NCBI GenBank assembly: GCA_012522955.1
Contig: JAAYJK010000116.1
Span: 1-43,776, forward strand
From: Syntrophomonadaceae bacterium
GTDB lineage: Bacteria; Bacillota; Syntrophomonadia; Syntrophomonadales; Syntrophomonadaceae
Length of the DNA: 43,776 bases
Direction: 5' to 3'
Shown: piece after piece, positions 35,827-43,776 of the stretch
How positions within the stretch are numbered: the stretch's first letter is position 1
Layout: each line of letters starts with the position of its first letter
Program-made: the position numbers and the translations under genes
The notes under the pieces: model-generated
Database searches by the model: none
What the model was told of the DNA's origin: nothing
What the model saw: the letters and a program-made list of their open reading frames with translations, nothing else

Positions 35827-36268
35827 TTGTTCTTTCACTCCGCTCCTGCATGAAAACATACCATACTAACAAAAAACTACCTACGACTATAGCCATATCC
35901 GCAAAATTGAATACGGGCCACCAATGCAAGTCCAAAAAGTCAATTACATGGGAAAACCTCAGCCTATCCACCAGATTGCCCACGGCTCCCCCGCTGAGTA
36001 AACCCATTATCATGGCCAGGACATTTGGAGGCCGGGATACAGCAACCCAAATCGACACCCCGATAATTACAATTATAGAGGCAATAACGAAAAAGGCAAT
36101 TTTGCCTTGCAAAATACTAAATGCTGCTCCCTGATTATGCACATGGGTCAACCACAGGATCCCATCAATAAGAGGCCTGCTCTCACCCATGAACAGGGTG
36201 CTGCTTACCCACCATTTGCTGCTCTGGTCCAAAAGGACAACCAGAGCCAGGATTATCCAGTAATACAA
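35819..36268 (-). CDS. lspA: Lipoprotein signal peptidase
   Basis: A membrane aspartyl protease that removes the signal peptide of prolipoproteins after lipid attachment. Four hydrophobic helices span its 149 residues. The two catalytic aspartates lie in GGAVGNLVDRLRF and FNFADMAIVVG. The TTG start has GGAGGTT 5 bases upstream. It overlaps rluD by 8 bases. The preceding terminator at 36363-36392 insulates it from the gene upstream. Confidence 0.94.
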   Translation of the reverse strand: MYYWIILALVVLLDQSSKWWVSSTLFMGESRPLIDGILWLTHVHNQGAAFSILQGKIAFFVIASIIVIIGVSIWVAVSRPPNVLAMIMGLLSGGAVGNLVDRLRFSHVIDFLDLHWWPVFNFADMAIVVGSFLLVWYVFMQERSERTNG

Positions 36269-36362
36269 TATCTAACCTCCATGGCTGTTTTTTTTACAGT
36301 GCTATTATTTTACGATACCTTGCTTATTTAAACAAGGAAAGCAGTATCCCAAGGGAAAAAAC

Positions 36363-36392
36363 AAAAAAACCTCTTTATCAGAGGATTTTTTT
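36363..36392 (-). terminator. Rho-independent terminator upstream of lspA
   Basis: CCTCT and AGAGG form a stem around TTATC, with runs of T on both strands. On the minus strand it follows the small ORF at 36501-36719. The stem is short but the T runs are long. Nothing else is seen in 36269-36500. Confidence 0.65.
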
Positions 36393-36500
36393 GCCATAGG
36401 TTATGTTATGTTTTGTACTAAATATAATCTGAGTATCTTGTTCTTATCAACCTGGCAAGCAAATCAAATCATCTTAGATGACTCTTCTAACTATCGGACC

Positions 36501-36719
36501 TCAATTTTCCAGGCGCAGCCTAGGAGTACTTATTCCCGTAACCTTCGGTACCCAGCCCAATTTCGCAGCTGTTTCATCCAAATCCACCATTAATACGGCT
36601 TCTTCCAAAAACATACCGTCAGGACATACGCCCATGATCCACTGCATCCAGCTCTTGCCATATCGTTCCCAGAGCAGTTTCCGAAATTCCAGGTAACCGA
36701 CTTCATTTACTGTAGGCAA
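36501..36719 (-). CDS. Small hypothetical protein
   Basis: A 72-residue frame from TTG 36719, with AAGGAGG 11 bases upstream, ending in RLRLEN. It includes GYLEFRKLLWERYGKSWMQW and a segment VCPDGMFLEEAVLMVDLDET. I do not recognise the family. The frame is open further upstream to 36788 (IIIYKGIEEYLLRYRDKE), but no ATG, GTG or TTG is present there. Either it starts at a rare codon such as ATT, or the front of the gene is damaged. A terminator follows at 36363-36392. Confidence 0.4.
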   Translation of the reverse strand: MPTVNEVGYLEFRKLLWERYGKSWMQWIMGVCPDGMFLEEAVLMVDLDETAAKLGWVPKVTGISTPRLRLEN

Positions 36720-36824
36720 TTCACCAGCAACCTCCTTATCCCGGTATCGAAGCAGGTATTCTTCAATACCTTTATAAATAATAATCTCTCACACCTATTA
36801 TTATTTTACATAATTCGACACGGA

Positions 36825-36872
36825 ACAGGCAAGTTATTATATTCACTATAGGACAAATAATAACTTGCCTGT
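36825..36872. repeat. 16-base perfect inverted repeat
   Basis: ACAGGCAAGTTATTAT (36825-36840) and its exact complement (36857-36872) flank a 16-base loop. No T run follows on either strand, so it is not a typical terminator. It could be a transcript-end stem or a small mobile repeat. The rest of 36720-37101 holds only the repeat at 36939 and the open frame upstream of the small ORF. Confidence 0.75.
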
Positions 36873-36938
36873 AAAAAAGTTGATACCAAAATGCTTTATT
36901 CTAACCACACCAAAATAGTTTATCCCAATGGAGTTTCT

Positions 36939-37020
36939 GGCGACCACAGGTCTCCTACAGACCAGCATCGTTAGTATAGATCTCAGCGGGCATATGTAGG
37001 GGCGGTCTGTGACCGCCCCT
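36939..37020. repeat. Composite palindromic repeat, diverged copy
   Basis: Left part GGCGACCACAGGTCTCCTAC is partly eroded. The linker ends GGGCATAT, and the right palindrome GGGGCGGTC/GACCGCCCC is intact with TGT in the loop. A short ORF at 36846-37061 is an artefact of this repeat. Confidence 0.83.
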
Positions 37021-37101
37021 CCGGCATAGCCCAAAATTTTCATACTCGTTTGTGTTCCCATGGGAGTTGATAAGTTGGTGCCTGGCAGCAGGTGAGCAGC
37101 T

Positions 37102-37548
37102 TTATTCTCCGATATAATCTATGGACTTGACCTGATATTTAAATGTGCCTCCCGGAGCATTTACCAGGACTTCATCCCCTACCTGTTTCAGCATCAAAGC
37201 TCTGCCCACTGGCGACATACAGGAAACATCCCGGCTGTTTTTTCTATTATAGTTGGGACCGACAATATGAAAAGAAAACTCCTTCTGATTACCTACATTA
37301 ATGACGGTAACCAGGGTTCCAATAGTGATAATGGGCATACCATTAGCCTTTCCGGTCAACTCTTCGGATTTTTCCACTAACTGCCGCAGCTGCAGCAAAT
37401 AGTTCTTGAACTCTATAGTATATTCCCGGTATTCATCACAATTCTTTGCTATAAAGTCCTCTACAATCTGGCTTTGCCTTTCTTCCATATCCTCCAAATG
37501 TTCTTGCAGCCCTTTAAGGATATCTGGCGACAACTCTATTTCCTTCAT
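37102..37548 (-). CDS. GreA/GreB-like transcription factor
   Basis: This looks like a Gre-family protein that reaches into the RNA polymerase channel. The 148 residues start with a predicted helical hairpin (DILKGLQEHLEDMEERQSQI, then CDEYREYTIEF at what may be the tip) and finish with a Gre-type C-terminal beta domain (MSPVGRALMLKQVGDEVLVN). The family motif S/TPxGxALxGxxxGD is present in that form. The ATG at 37548 has GGAGG 7 bases upstream. Because the N-terminal coiled coil diverges from classic GreA, it may be a paralogue and not the main GreA, so no symbol is given. Confidence 0.78.
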   Translation of the reverse strand: MKEIELSPDILKGLQEHLEDMEERQSQIVEDFIAKNCDEYREYTIEFKNYLLQLRQLVEKSEELTGKANGMPIITIGTLVTVINVGNQKEFSFHIVGPNYNRKNSRDVSCMSPVGRALMLKQVGDEVLVNAPGGTFKYQVKSIDYIGE

Positions 37549-37588
37549 ACTAGCCCCTCCACTCAAAGACATAAAATGGAAAATCACC

Positions 37589-37631
37589 AATAAAATAAGA
37601 TTGGGCATTCCACAATTCAAGTGGAATACCC
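37589..37631 (-). terminator. Hairpin terminator after the subtilase gene
   Basis: GGGTATTCCAC and GTGGAATGCCC pair around a 7-base loop on the minus strand, followed by AATCTTATTTTATT. It lies about 100 bases beyond the subtilase stop and before the GreA-like gene. Confidence 0.7.
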
Positions 37632-37729
37632 ATCTTTATGTACATTGTATACCTGACAGACAAGGGCTGTCAACTATGTTTTATATTTCCTTTTAATTTA
37701 ACATTTACCAATTTCTGCCCTAATATTTA

Positions 37730-39970
37730 TTAAACCCTCTGCTTTCTAATCCTGGATAGCCTCAAGGCCAGTAGAAAAGTAAGCAAAATGATTATTAACA
37801 GCAGCCATTGATGAAGGATAAGATAAACCGCTAATATGACGGGTGTCAGCAGTATTTTTACTATTACCCGCAATCCCTCTTTATCTGCAATATATTGGGC
37901 TAGGGGTGGAGAATAGTGATAGTATAATGCCACCATACTCCGGCCTATATTATTGGTCAGCAGATGCTGATCGCGAAAAGCGCGTAACAATACCACTGCC
38001 GGTTCATATTTGGAGCCAAAGGCAGCGGTGGCAATAAAACACTGGTCAATAGAATTCCGGTACAGCTCTATGGTATAGCAGCGATCAGCAATTCCTGGTG
38101 TTTGCACCATGATACTTATGGTATCCCCTTCCGGATCCAAGGAAATCTGATCTTCGGTCTGGAGTAACTGATTATAGTAAACTGATACACTGCTCTGGGC
38201 GGTCCCTGTATAAGTCAAAGCCAGGCTGGACAGGCTGTCATCGATGTTAAGCTGATAATCAATTTGCTCAGGCCGAAAATCACTGAGCAAATCATTACTC
38301 CCATCCAGCAAGTGCAAGCTTATTAAAGGGCCCGCTTCAACCGGTCCCACTGCATCGGATAATACCAGGTCTCCCGGCGTCAAACCTGAACTTGCTTCCG
38401 GTATAAGGCCAAAACACAGGTATTTGCCAATGTCCTCGCTCTTTATGGTATACTGCAGCAGATTAGCACCCGGGATTTCAATCAGATTGTCCTGCTGAGC
38501 CGAATCAGCCCTATACCACTCAAAGCGAGAGTTTCCCTCCGGATCCTGATTAGCATCATGATAGATATATTTCCCTTGCAGCACCTCCCCCGGATACAGG
38601 CTACCGCTGATGCTCAAATCAGAGGCTGTGGGAGCAAGATTAATTCCTAGAGCCTCTAGGGCATCCACCATCCCCCCGGTTAAAATCTTGTTCGACAAAC
38701 TACTCAAAGGGTTATGTACTGCAGAATCCAAAATTCGCTGCTTAATAAGGGCATTATCGTTAATCCCGGTACTGGCCAAAAGAGCTGCTACCCCGGAAAC
38801 ATAAGGAGTAGCCATTGAAGTGCCATTAAGAAATCCATATTTATTATCCGGCCTGGTACTGTATATTGATTTTCCTGGAGCTGCCACATCCACCGAATTA
38901 TAGCCATAGTTGGAAAATGATGTAAGGTTGCCCATATTATCCACGGCAGCAACAGCAATAATATTATCCAAATCGAAAGAAGCCGGATAGAGCGGGAAAT
39001 CATCAATGTCCTTAGGAGATTCACCGCTATCAACATTTCCCGCTGCAGTCACAAAAATCATATCCGAACCACCAATGGCATCTTGCAAGGCTTGGGAGGA
39101 ATCGGATCCCCCCCAACTGCAATTGACTATTTTGGCTCCAGCCCGGGCTGCATATTCAATGGCACTAATGGCATCACTGGTGCTGCCACCTGAGGCGTTC
39201 ATGAACTTAAGCGGAAGAATCTTCACCCCCGGTGCCACCCCCACTACTCCCAGCAGGTCATGAGCAGCAGAGATTATACCGGCACAATGAGTACCATGGG
39301 CATCCTCGGAGGCTGAATCATAAACACTCTTATCATCATGAACAAAATCCCATCCATTAAGATCGTCAATCAGGCCATTATTATCATCATCCACACCATT
39401 GTCCGGAATTTCACCCTGATTAATCCATATGCTATGAGACAGATCCGGATGCCTGATGTCAATACCAGTATCAATAATCGCCACCAGCACCTCCGGATTT
39501 CCCTCAGTCACCTGCCAGACTCCCTCCAGATTGATATCAACCTCTGCAACACCTACATTCCCATCAATAGATTGTCCATAGTTTTTAAGACCCCATAAAA
39601 GGCTGGCATCAGCATCCTGGGAGATAGGAGTTCCCATGGGATAAAGACAATAATCAGGTTCTACGTATTCAACTGCAGGATCCTTGGCTATTTCTTCCAA
39701 TAACGAGGATTGGCTCTGGGCACGGAAAGAACCCGCCGGAGATACCAGCTGGGCATTTATAATTTGAAGATCTTGTCGTTTCTGCAAGGCATGCTCGTTG
39801 ATCACTTTAGCTTTGCCCTCTGCACTAACCCCGGCTTTGTATTTGACAATATATTGTGCTGGATACTGTTGGCTTTGACCCAAGGCTAGGCAAGGGGAAC
39901 CAATCATCCCCCAGATAAGGGTAAAGAAAAGGATAAGCAGGATTTTAGAGGGTCCAGGAAAAGGAATCAA
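37730..39970 (-). CDS. Secreted subtilisin-like serine protease with CFI-box C-terminus
   Basis: A 746-residue extracellular S8 peptidase. Parts in order: signal peptide (1 to about 31, SKILLILFFTLIWGMIG), inhibitor-like propeptide (about 36-105), and S8 domain with catalytic D167 (AIIDTGID), H225 (HGTHCAG) and S385 (GTSMATPYVSG). Next comes an Ig-like or cadherin-like beta region (about 450-640), then a CFIATAAFGS box near 650-665, and a hydrophobic tail (about 690-735) ending in basic RLSRIRKQRV. The CFI-box tail followed by a membrane helix and basic end resembles sorting tails that keep proteins at the cell surface. The TTG start has GGAGGT upstream. It stands alone with its own terminator and probably degrades external protein. 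Confidence 0.9.
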   Translation of the reverse strand: MIPFPGPSKILLILFFTLIWGMIGSPCLALGQSQQYPAQYIVKYKAGVSAEGKAKVINEHALQKRQDLQIINAQLVSPAGSFRAQSQSSLLEEIAKDPAVEYVEPDYCLYPMGTPISQDADASLLWGLKNYGQSIDGNVGVAEVDINLEGVWQVTEGNPEVLVAIIDTGIDIRHPDLSHSIWINQGEIPDNGVDDDNNGLIDDLNGWDFVHDDKSVYDSASEDAHGTHCAGIISAAHDLLGVVGVAPGVKILPLKFMNASGGSTSDAISAIEYAARAGAKIVNCSWGGSDSSQALQDAIGGSDMIFVTAAGNVDSGESPKDIDDFPLYPASFDLDNIIAVAAVDNMGNLTSFSNYGYNSVDVAAPGKSIYSTRPDNKYGFLNGTSMATPYVSGVAALLASTGINDNALIKQRILDSAVHNPLSSLSNKILTGGMVDALEALGINLAPTASDLSISGSLYPGEVLQGKYIYHDANQDPEGNSRFEWYRADSAQQDNLIEIPGANLLQYTIKSEDIGKYLCFGLIPEASSGLTPGDLVLSDAVGPVEAGPLISLHLLDGSNDLLSDFRPEQIDYQLNIDDSLSSLALTYTGTAQSSVSVYYNQLLQTEDQISLDPEGDTISIMVQTPGIADRCYTIELYRNSIDQCFIATAAFGSKYEPAVVLLRAFRDQHLLTNNIGRSMVALYYHYSPPLAQYIADKEGLRVIVKILLTPVILAVYLILHQWLLLIIILLTFLLALRLSRIRKQRV

Positions 39971-40130
39971 AAAACAATACCTCCAAGAACTATTACAGTA
40001 ATAATCGGAAAAAGTATTACCATCAGTAATAGCCTATTTACTCATTTCACTCATTTTACCATAACTAACAATGAGCTCCCTAGAGGTATTCAGCACTTTG
40101 GATGATCCGAAATTAATGAGGAATATACTC

Positions 40131-40805
40131 TTATTTACTTGAATATAAACCGTAGGCGCTATTTGCATTCTGGACAAAAATAATACCGTTACCCGGCTTG
40201 TCGATTTGAGCCCGTTCTCGGATAGCGGATACGATTGAATCAGTCAGGGGCTCCTCACACAATAACAAAACCAGCTCTTTTTCCGGTTCTATATCCATGG
40301 CAAAAATCTTGTTAGTTTCATGGATGCCTGAACCTCTCGCATTAATGATCGTTCCTCCACTGGAACCAGCTTTGTTTGCAGCCTCTATCACAGAGGCTGC
40401 CCTGCCTCTGTCAACAATTACATAAATAACCTTATACATGGTATTTTCTGCACCTCTGCTTTCTAAATTATGGCTGTCTTTGTAACATGAAGCTCCAAAT
40501 AGATTAATAACAGAAGTAGTAAATACTATTCCATGACCTTTTTTGATCAATTTTAATTCTTTTTTCATTGCTTCCATAGCTTTATAGATAATATCTTTAG
40601 TAGATATCATGATTACGATTTCTTTTCGAACTTCGGTTAAATCAAGTAGTTCCAAAATCTTGTTTTTTACAGTTCCTCTTCCTAAAAAAATGGTTCCTCC
40701 CGTTACTCCGTGTTGCTTGGCCAATTTCATAACCTTACTCCCCAAACCATAATTGAGTATTACACAAAGCAACTCAAACTCAGGTAGCTGAGGACTATTA
40801 TCCAT
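40131..40805 (-). CDS. Tandem PII-like protein next to a DUF1538 transporter
   Basis: A 224-residue protein with two PII-type folds in a row. Repeat 1 has HGVTGGTIFLGRG and EIVIMIS; repeat 2 has AGSSGGTIINARGSGIHE and ELVLLLC. PII proteins sense nucleotides and small metabolites and regulate partners, many of them membrane transporters. Each half aligns with the beta-alpha-beta core, but the T-loop uridylylation site is not obvious, so it is a PII-like sensor and not a clear GlnB. ATG start. Its first bases overlap the end of the DUF1538 gene by 8 bases, a strong sign that the two work together. Confidence 0.8.
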   Translation of the reverse strand: MDNSPQLPEFELLCVILNYGLGSKVMKLAKQHGVTGGTIFLGRGTVKNKILELLDLTEVRKEIVIMISTKDIIYKAMEAMKKELKLIKKGHGIVFTTSVINLFGASCYKDSHNLESRGAENTMYKVIYVIVDRGRAASVIEAANKAGSSGGTIINARGSGIHETNKIFAMDIEPEKELVLLLCEEPLTDSIVSAIRERAQIDKPGNGIIFVQNANSAYGLYSSK

Positions 40806-42285
40806 CTGATTCTATTCCTCCTTTTACCGACTTAACCCTAAAAATATAACCTACAATCTGTAAAGCAATAACTGGTGTTAAGGCTACCATAGCAATCATA
40901 CCAAATCCATCAATTAACACGTCGGCTGCTTTAATAGCTTCAGCTACTCCTTGGGCAAAGGCCAAAATAAAAGTTACCGTCATAGGGCCTGAAGCTACTC
41001 CACCAGAATCAAAAGCCATTCCAACAAACAATGGTGGAACAATAAACACCATACCTATTGCGATTATATATCCTGGTAAAAGATAATGCCATAGCTGAAT
41101 TTCGGGAATTATTATCCTAAGCATTGATAATGCTACTGCAAAGCCAACCCCAATGCAAAGTGCAAATAGTACAATAGGCCTTTTCACATAACCACTGGTA
41201 ATATCCTCTATTTGATGGGTTAGGACGTGGACCGCAGGCTCTGCCAAAATAGTTACCAGACCTAGAACAAACCCTATAATTACAATCAAGGGGAGATTGC
41301 CTGAAGATGCCACATTAATGCCTATGATACGGCCCACATCCATAAAACCAGCATTCACCCCAATTAAGAATAATACTAAGCCAATAAATGTATATACAAG
41401 ACCTTTCAGTATCTTTCGCAGAGCCTTTCGCTCAATTTTACAAAACATTACATTGATAAATAAAAATATGGTTAATAATGGAATCAGAACGAAGAAAACT
41501 TCAATAGCTATGGTTGGCAGCTTTTGAATGAACGGTCCTATAATTGAAGATGAGGAAGCTATGTGGTACTCAATAGTACCGGAGATCTTATCAGTTTTAG
41601 AAAGAATACTCATAAGCATTACTGCTATTATAGCCCCGGCTGAGGCCAGCGCAACTAATCCAAAGCTATCTTTCTCGGAAGCTTGGCTATCCCTCTTCAA
41701 GGAAGAGATGCCTGTTGCCAGAGCCAGCATAAACGGTACCGTTAAGGCTCCGGTAGTGGCACCTGAAGCATCAAATGATATGGCTAAAAATTCTGGCGTC
41801 GTAAACAAAGCTAAAAGCAGAATGACTACATATAGTATTATTAAGACAATATGTAAAGGTATGTTCCTTACTATTCTGATCGAGCCCAGAGTAAACATTA
41901 AACCAATACCTACGGAGACAATGACAAGAATACTCAGCTTCGATACCAAACCCGAGGTAACAAACTCTATCTGTCCAGCAATAATATGCAAATCAGGTTC
42001 AGCTATGGATATAAAAAACCCCAGTATTAATCCACCCAAAGCCACTATCCAAATCTTGTTGCTTTTGGCCAGGGCAGATCCCATTAGATTTCCAATAGGT
42101 ATAATTCCGATATCTACTCCAAATAGAAAAACAGACAAGCCCAAGATAATTAATAAAGCCCCCAAAACAAATCGAAAAATCAAGATGCCTTCCAGGGGAA
42201 CAATGGTATAATTTAACACCAACACGATCAGCGTGATGGGAAGTACAGCAAATAAAACCTCTTTAAATTTGTTCAATAAGTCCAA
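40798..42285 (-). CDS. DUF1538 membrane transporter, internally duplicated
   Basis: A 495-residue polytopic membrane protein of the DUF1538 family. It consists of two repeats that I can align by eye: IAEPDLHIIAGQIEFVTSGL with LAEPAVHVLTHQIEDITSGY, and FDASGATTGALTVPFMLAL with FDSGGVASGPMTVTFILAF. It therefore looks like a fusion of two half-transporters. From memory, DUF1538 proteins called UmpA/UmpB were reported as a two-part Na+(K+)/H+ antiporter, so an ion transporter is a reasonable reading. The start is uncertain: the TTG at 42285 has only a weak upstream GTGAG. It precedes the PII-like gene. I expect the PII-like partner to gate it. Confidence 0.8.
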   Translation of the reverse strand: MDLLNKFKEVLFAVLPITLIVLVLNYTIVPLEGILIFRFVLGALLIILGLSVFLFGVDIGIIPIGNLMGSALAKSNKIWIVALGGLILGFFISIAEPDLHIIAGQIEFVTSGLVSKLSILVIVSVGIGLMFTLGSIRIVRNIPLHIVLIILYVVILLLALFTTPEFLAISFDASGATTGALTVPFMLALATGISSLKRDSQASEKDSFGLVALASAGAIIAVMLMSILSKTDKISGTIEYHIASSSSIIGPFIQKLPTIAIEVFFVLIPLLTIFLFINVMFCKIERKALRKILKGLVYTFIGLVLFLIGVNAGFMDVGRIIGINVASSGNLPLIVIIGFVLGLVTILAEPAVHVLTHQIEDITSGYVKRPIVLFALCIGVGFAVALSMLRIIIPEIQLWHYLLPGYIIAIGMVFIVPPLFVGMAFDSGGVASGPMTVTFILAFAQGVAEAIKAADVLIDGFGMIAMVALTPVIALQIVGYIFRVKSVKGGIESDG

Positions 42286-42426
42286 TTAAATACAGCTCAC
42301 TTCTTTATTATTAAGTATTAATTGCTTTAAGAAAGTATTAACTAATGATATCGTATATCGAAAGCCTAAAGCAAATTGGACCACCTATAGCAGGTGATTT
42401 ATAAAATACATGTTCCTTCCAGCATA

Positions 42427-42648
42427 CTATCCGAAAGAAATAAAGCCCAAGGAAGCATCCGTCCAAACATATTTTGCTTTGTCGTCTATTTCCAGCAATA
42501 ATTGTATAAGATCGGTCAATCTACAGTTTAATTCATCCAAATCCTCGGCCTCAACATGATATCCTGGCGACTCCGGAACAGATGCTGCAAACCACCCTCT
42601 TTCGTCTTGCTCGATGACGACTGTAAATTTCAGTCTTGGCTTAGTCAA
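42427..42648 (-). CDS. HicB-like antitoxin-type protein
   Basis: A 73-residue protein resembling the HicB RNase-H-like fold (FTVVIEQDERGWFAASVPES, PGYHVEAEDLDELNCRLTDL). HicB usually neutralises the mRNA-cleaving toxin HicA, and a DNA-binding domain may follow. Here there is no DNA-binding tail, and no HicA partner is seen in the 141 bases before DUF1538 or in the upstream 42649-43023. It is either an orphan, a stand-alone HicB-like protein, or the remnant of a pair. The TTG start has GAGG 8 bases upstream. A weak hairpin (CACCT/AGGTG) lies beyond its stop. Confidence 0.65.
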   Translation of the reverse strand: MTKPRLKFTVVIEQDERGWFAASVPESPGYHVEAEDLDELNCRLTDLIQLLLEIDDKAKYVWTDASLGFISFG

Positions 42649-43023
42649 AACCGTTTCCTCCTATTCTCATAAAAAATGGAATCAGGCCCAGTTTGCGAAA
42701 TATTAGAAGAATTGCTGCTGTGAGATGTATAAGGTGATGTGTAATTGCTTTGTGAGTATATTGGCACTGATTATTAACAAGGATTAATACAAAAATGAAT
42801 GTGTATTATAGAGTACCAGACAAGATTAGTTGGGTTAGATTATATTAATACATTATAACCCCCCTTGCTTTTAAATCTTATTTTTTCATAATGTGCATAT
42901 TTTACTCTATTTTGTTATTAGATTCAACTTTACATTCAGCAATCCTCGGTCAGGCAACTCCATCAGCTTTCTGACTTTTTAGCTGAAACACGACAAACTT
43001 ATATATTAAATTCTAATTAATTA
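42649..43023. other. AT-rich gap before the CRISPR array
   Basis: No gene supported. The stretch is very AT-rich. An AAGGGGGG before an ATG on the minus strand near 42858 leads to an immediate TAA, so no product can be made. This side is the leader-distal end of the array, so no leader is expected here. Confidence 0.6.
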
Positions 43024-43776
43024 GTTGCAATCCACGCACCCGTGCAGGGTGCGACGCTAGTAGAATCGGTTGTCTTGGTTGTGTAAGCAATGTTTCAATC
43101 CACGCACCCGCGAGAGGTGCGACGGCAGTAGATTCTTTAGTGCCTGCCGGTGCAGCCTGTTTCAATCCACGCACTCGCGAGAGGTGCGACTATTGGGCAG
43201 AAGCTAGTTTAATCTCATCATGGAAGTTTCAATCCACGCACCCGCGAGAGGTGCGACCGGGGTTTCTGAGGTATTAATAGGATATTGCATGTTTCAATCC
43301 ACGCACCCGCGAGAGGTGCGACGAAGATCGAGACGAAGTGTGGCTGAAATACTGGCTGTTTCAATCCACGCACCCGCGAGAGGTGCGACGCACAAACACC
43401 TCTCGCAAACTCCAAATCCACTTTCGTTTCAATCCACGCACCCGCGAGAGGTGCGACCAGGACTGGCCAGTGCACATCGACATTTGCCATGACGTTTCAA
43501 TCCACGCACCCGCGAGAGGTGCGACGTATAGTGGATGCGCACTTAGCGGTCGATCTGCTGCTGTTTCAATCCACGCACCCGCGAGAGGTGCGACGAGGCT
43601 TTAAAATTTGCACCTTGCAACATATTCGTTTCAATCCACGCACCCGCGAGAGGTGCGACTTTAAACCCTCTGAAGAGCTTGTGGAACTCAAGCGTTTCAA
43701 TCCACGCACCCGCGAGAGGTGCGACAATTTAAACATTGTACTATTCTCCTTTCCTATTTGTTTCAATCCACGCACC
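43024..43776 (-). CRISPR. Type I-C-like CRISPR array, continues past the right edge
   Basis: Eleven full 32-base repeats and a 17-base partial one at the edge (starts 43024, 43092, 43159, 43226, 43291, 43358, 43426, 43494, 43563, 43628, 43694, 43760) hold eleven spacers of 33-37 bases. Plus-strand repeats begin GTTTCAATCCACGCACCC and end GAGAGGTGCGAC. On the minus strand the repeat ends in ATTGAAAC, as in type I-C handles, so it should be transcribed leftward from a leader beyond the window. The first repeat (43024-43055) is degenerate and the third has one change (CACTC), as expected at the old, leader-distal end. No cas genes are in the window. The ORFs over the array are artefacts. Confidence 0.97.

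Noticed and set aside
36846-37061. A 71-codon minus-strand ORF
   Set aside because: It spans the repeat at 36939 and part of the 16-base inverted repeat, with no ribosome site.
42649-42780. A HicA toxin gene next to the HicB-like gene
   Set aside because: All frames were read by eye; they are broken by stops or do not resemble HicA.
43218-43775. Several ORFs on both strands
   Set aside because: They read the CRISPR repeats and give repeated peptides such as SIHAPARGAT or SHLSRVRGLK; they are not genes.

Overview
The window looks like chromosomal DNA of a spore-forming anaerobic Firmicute, probably Syntrophomonadaceae or a relative. Three things point there. Dipicolinate synthase genes (dpaA, dpaB) show a sporulator. 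The gene order closely follows the Bacillus/Clostridia blocks dpaA-dpaB-asd-dapG-dapA-rnj-tepA-ylzJ-spoIIIE and lspA-rluD-pyrR-pyrB-pyrC-carA-carB-pyrK-pyrD-pyrF-pyrE. Ribosome binding sites are strong AGGAGG types, and about half of the genes use TTG or GTG starts. The genus is an inference.

Layout. 1-2566: a short membrane FtsH-like protease and a small anchored partner, both on the minus strand. 2762-3793: a plus-strand FMN oxidoreductase behind a perfect palindrome. 3910-10225: rimO, a rodZ-like gene, a winged-helix/PfkB-like regulator, spoIIIE and uppP. 10295-18266: ylzJ, tepA, rnj and the aspartate/dipicolinate operon dapA-dapG-asd-dpaB-dpaA, with a sigma-K-like promoter before dpaA. 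18341-20110: ferritin, a decayed rubredoxin gene and dapB. 20147-23179: usp, a small unknown gene and an rqcH gene broken by an in-frame TAA. 23567-34757: the whole pyrimidine operon, with a sigma-A promoter and two PyrR attenuators. 34804-37631: rluD, lspA, a small ORF and a GreA-like gene. 37730-42648: a secreted subtilase with a CFI-box C-terminus, a tandem PII-like protein overlapping a duplicated DUF1538 transporter, and a lone HicB-like gene. 43024-43776: a type I-C-like CRISPR array that continues past the right edge.

How the genes work together. Asd, DapG, DapA and DapB make dihydrodipicolinate and then tetrahydrodipicolinate for lysine and peptidoglycan. DpaA/DpaB divert the pathway to spore dipicolinate. 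The pyr genes make UMP, with PyrR sensing pyrimidine nucleotides on the nascent leader RNA. PyrK links PyrD to NAD+. CarA is unusual: the glutaminase nucleophile Cys and the catalytic His are both replaced, so carbamoyl phosphate is probably made from free ammonia.

GC-rich palindromic repeat elements sit in five intergenic gaps (copies near 200, 13184, 26241, 34804 and 36939). They explain several spurious ORFs. I saw no tRNA, rRNA, insertion sequence, T-box or lysine riboswitch. The most interesting signals are the glutaminase-dead CarA, the duplicated PII/DUF1538 pair, the interrupted rqcH and the rubredoxin pseudogene.
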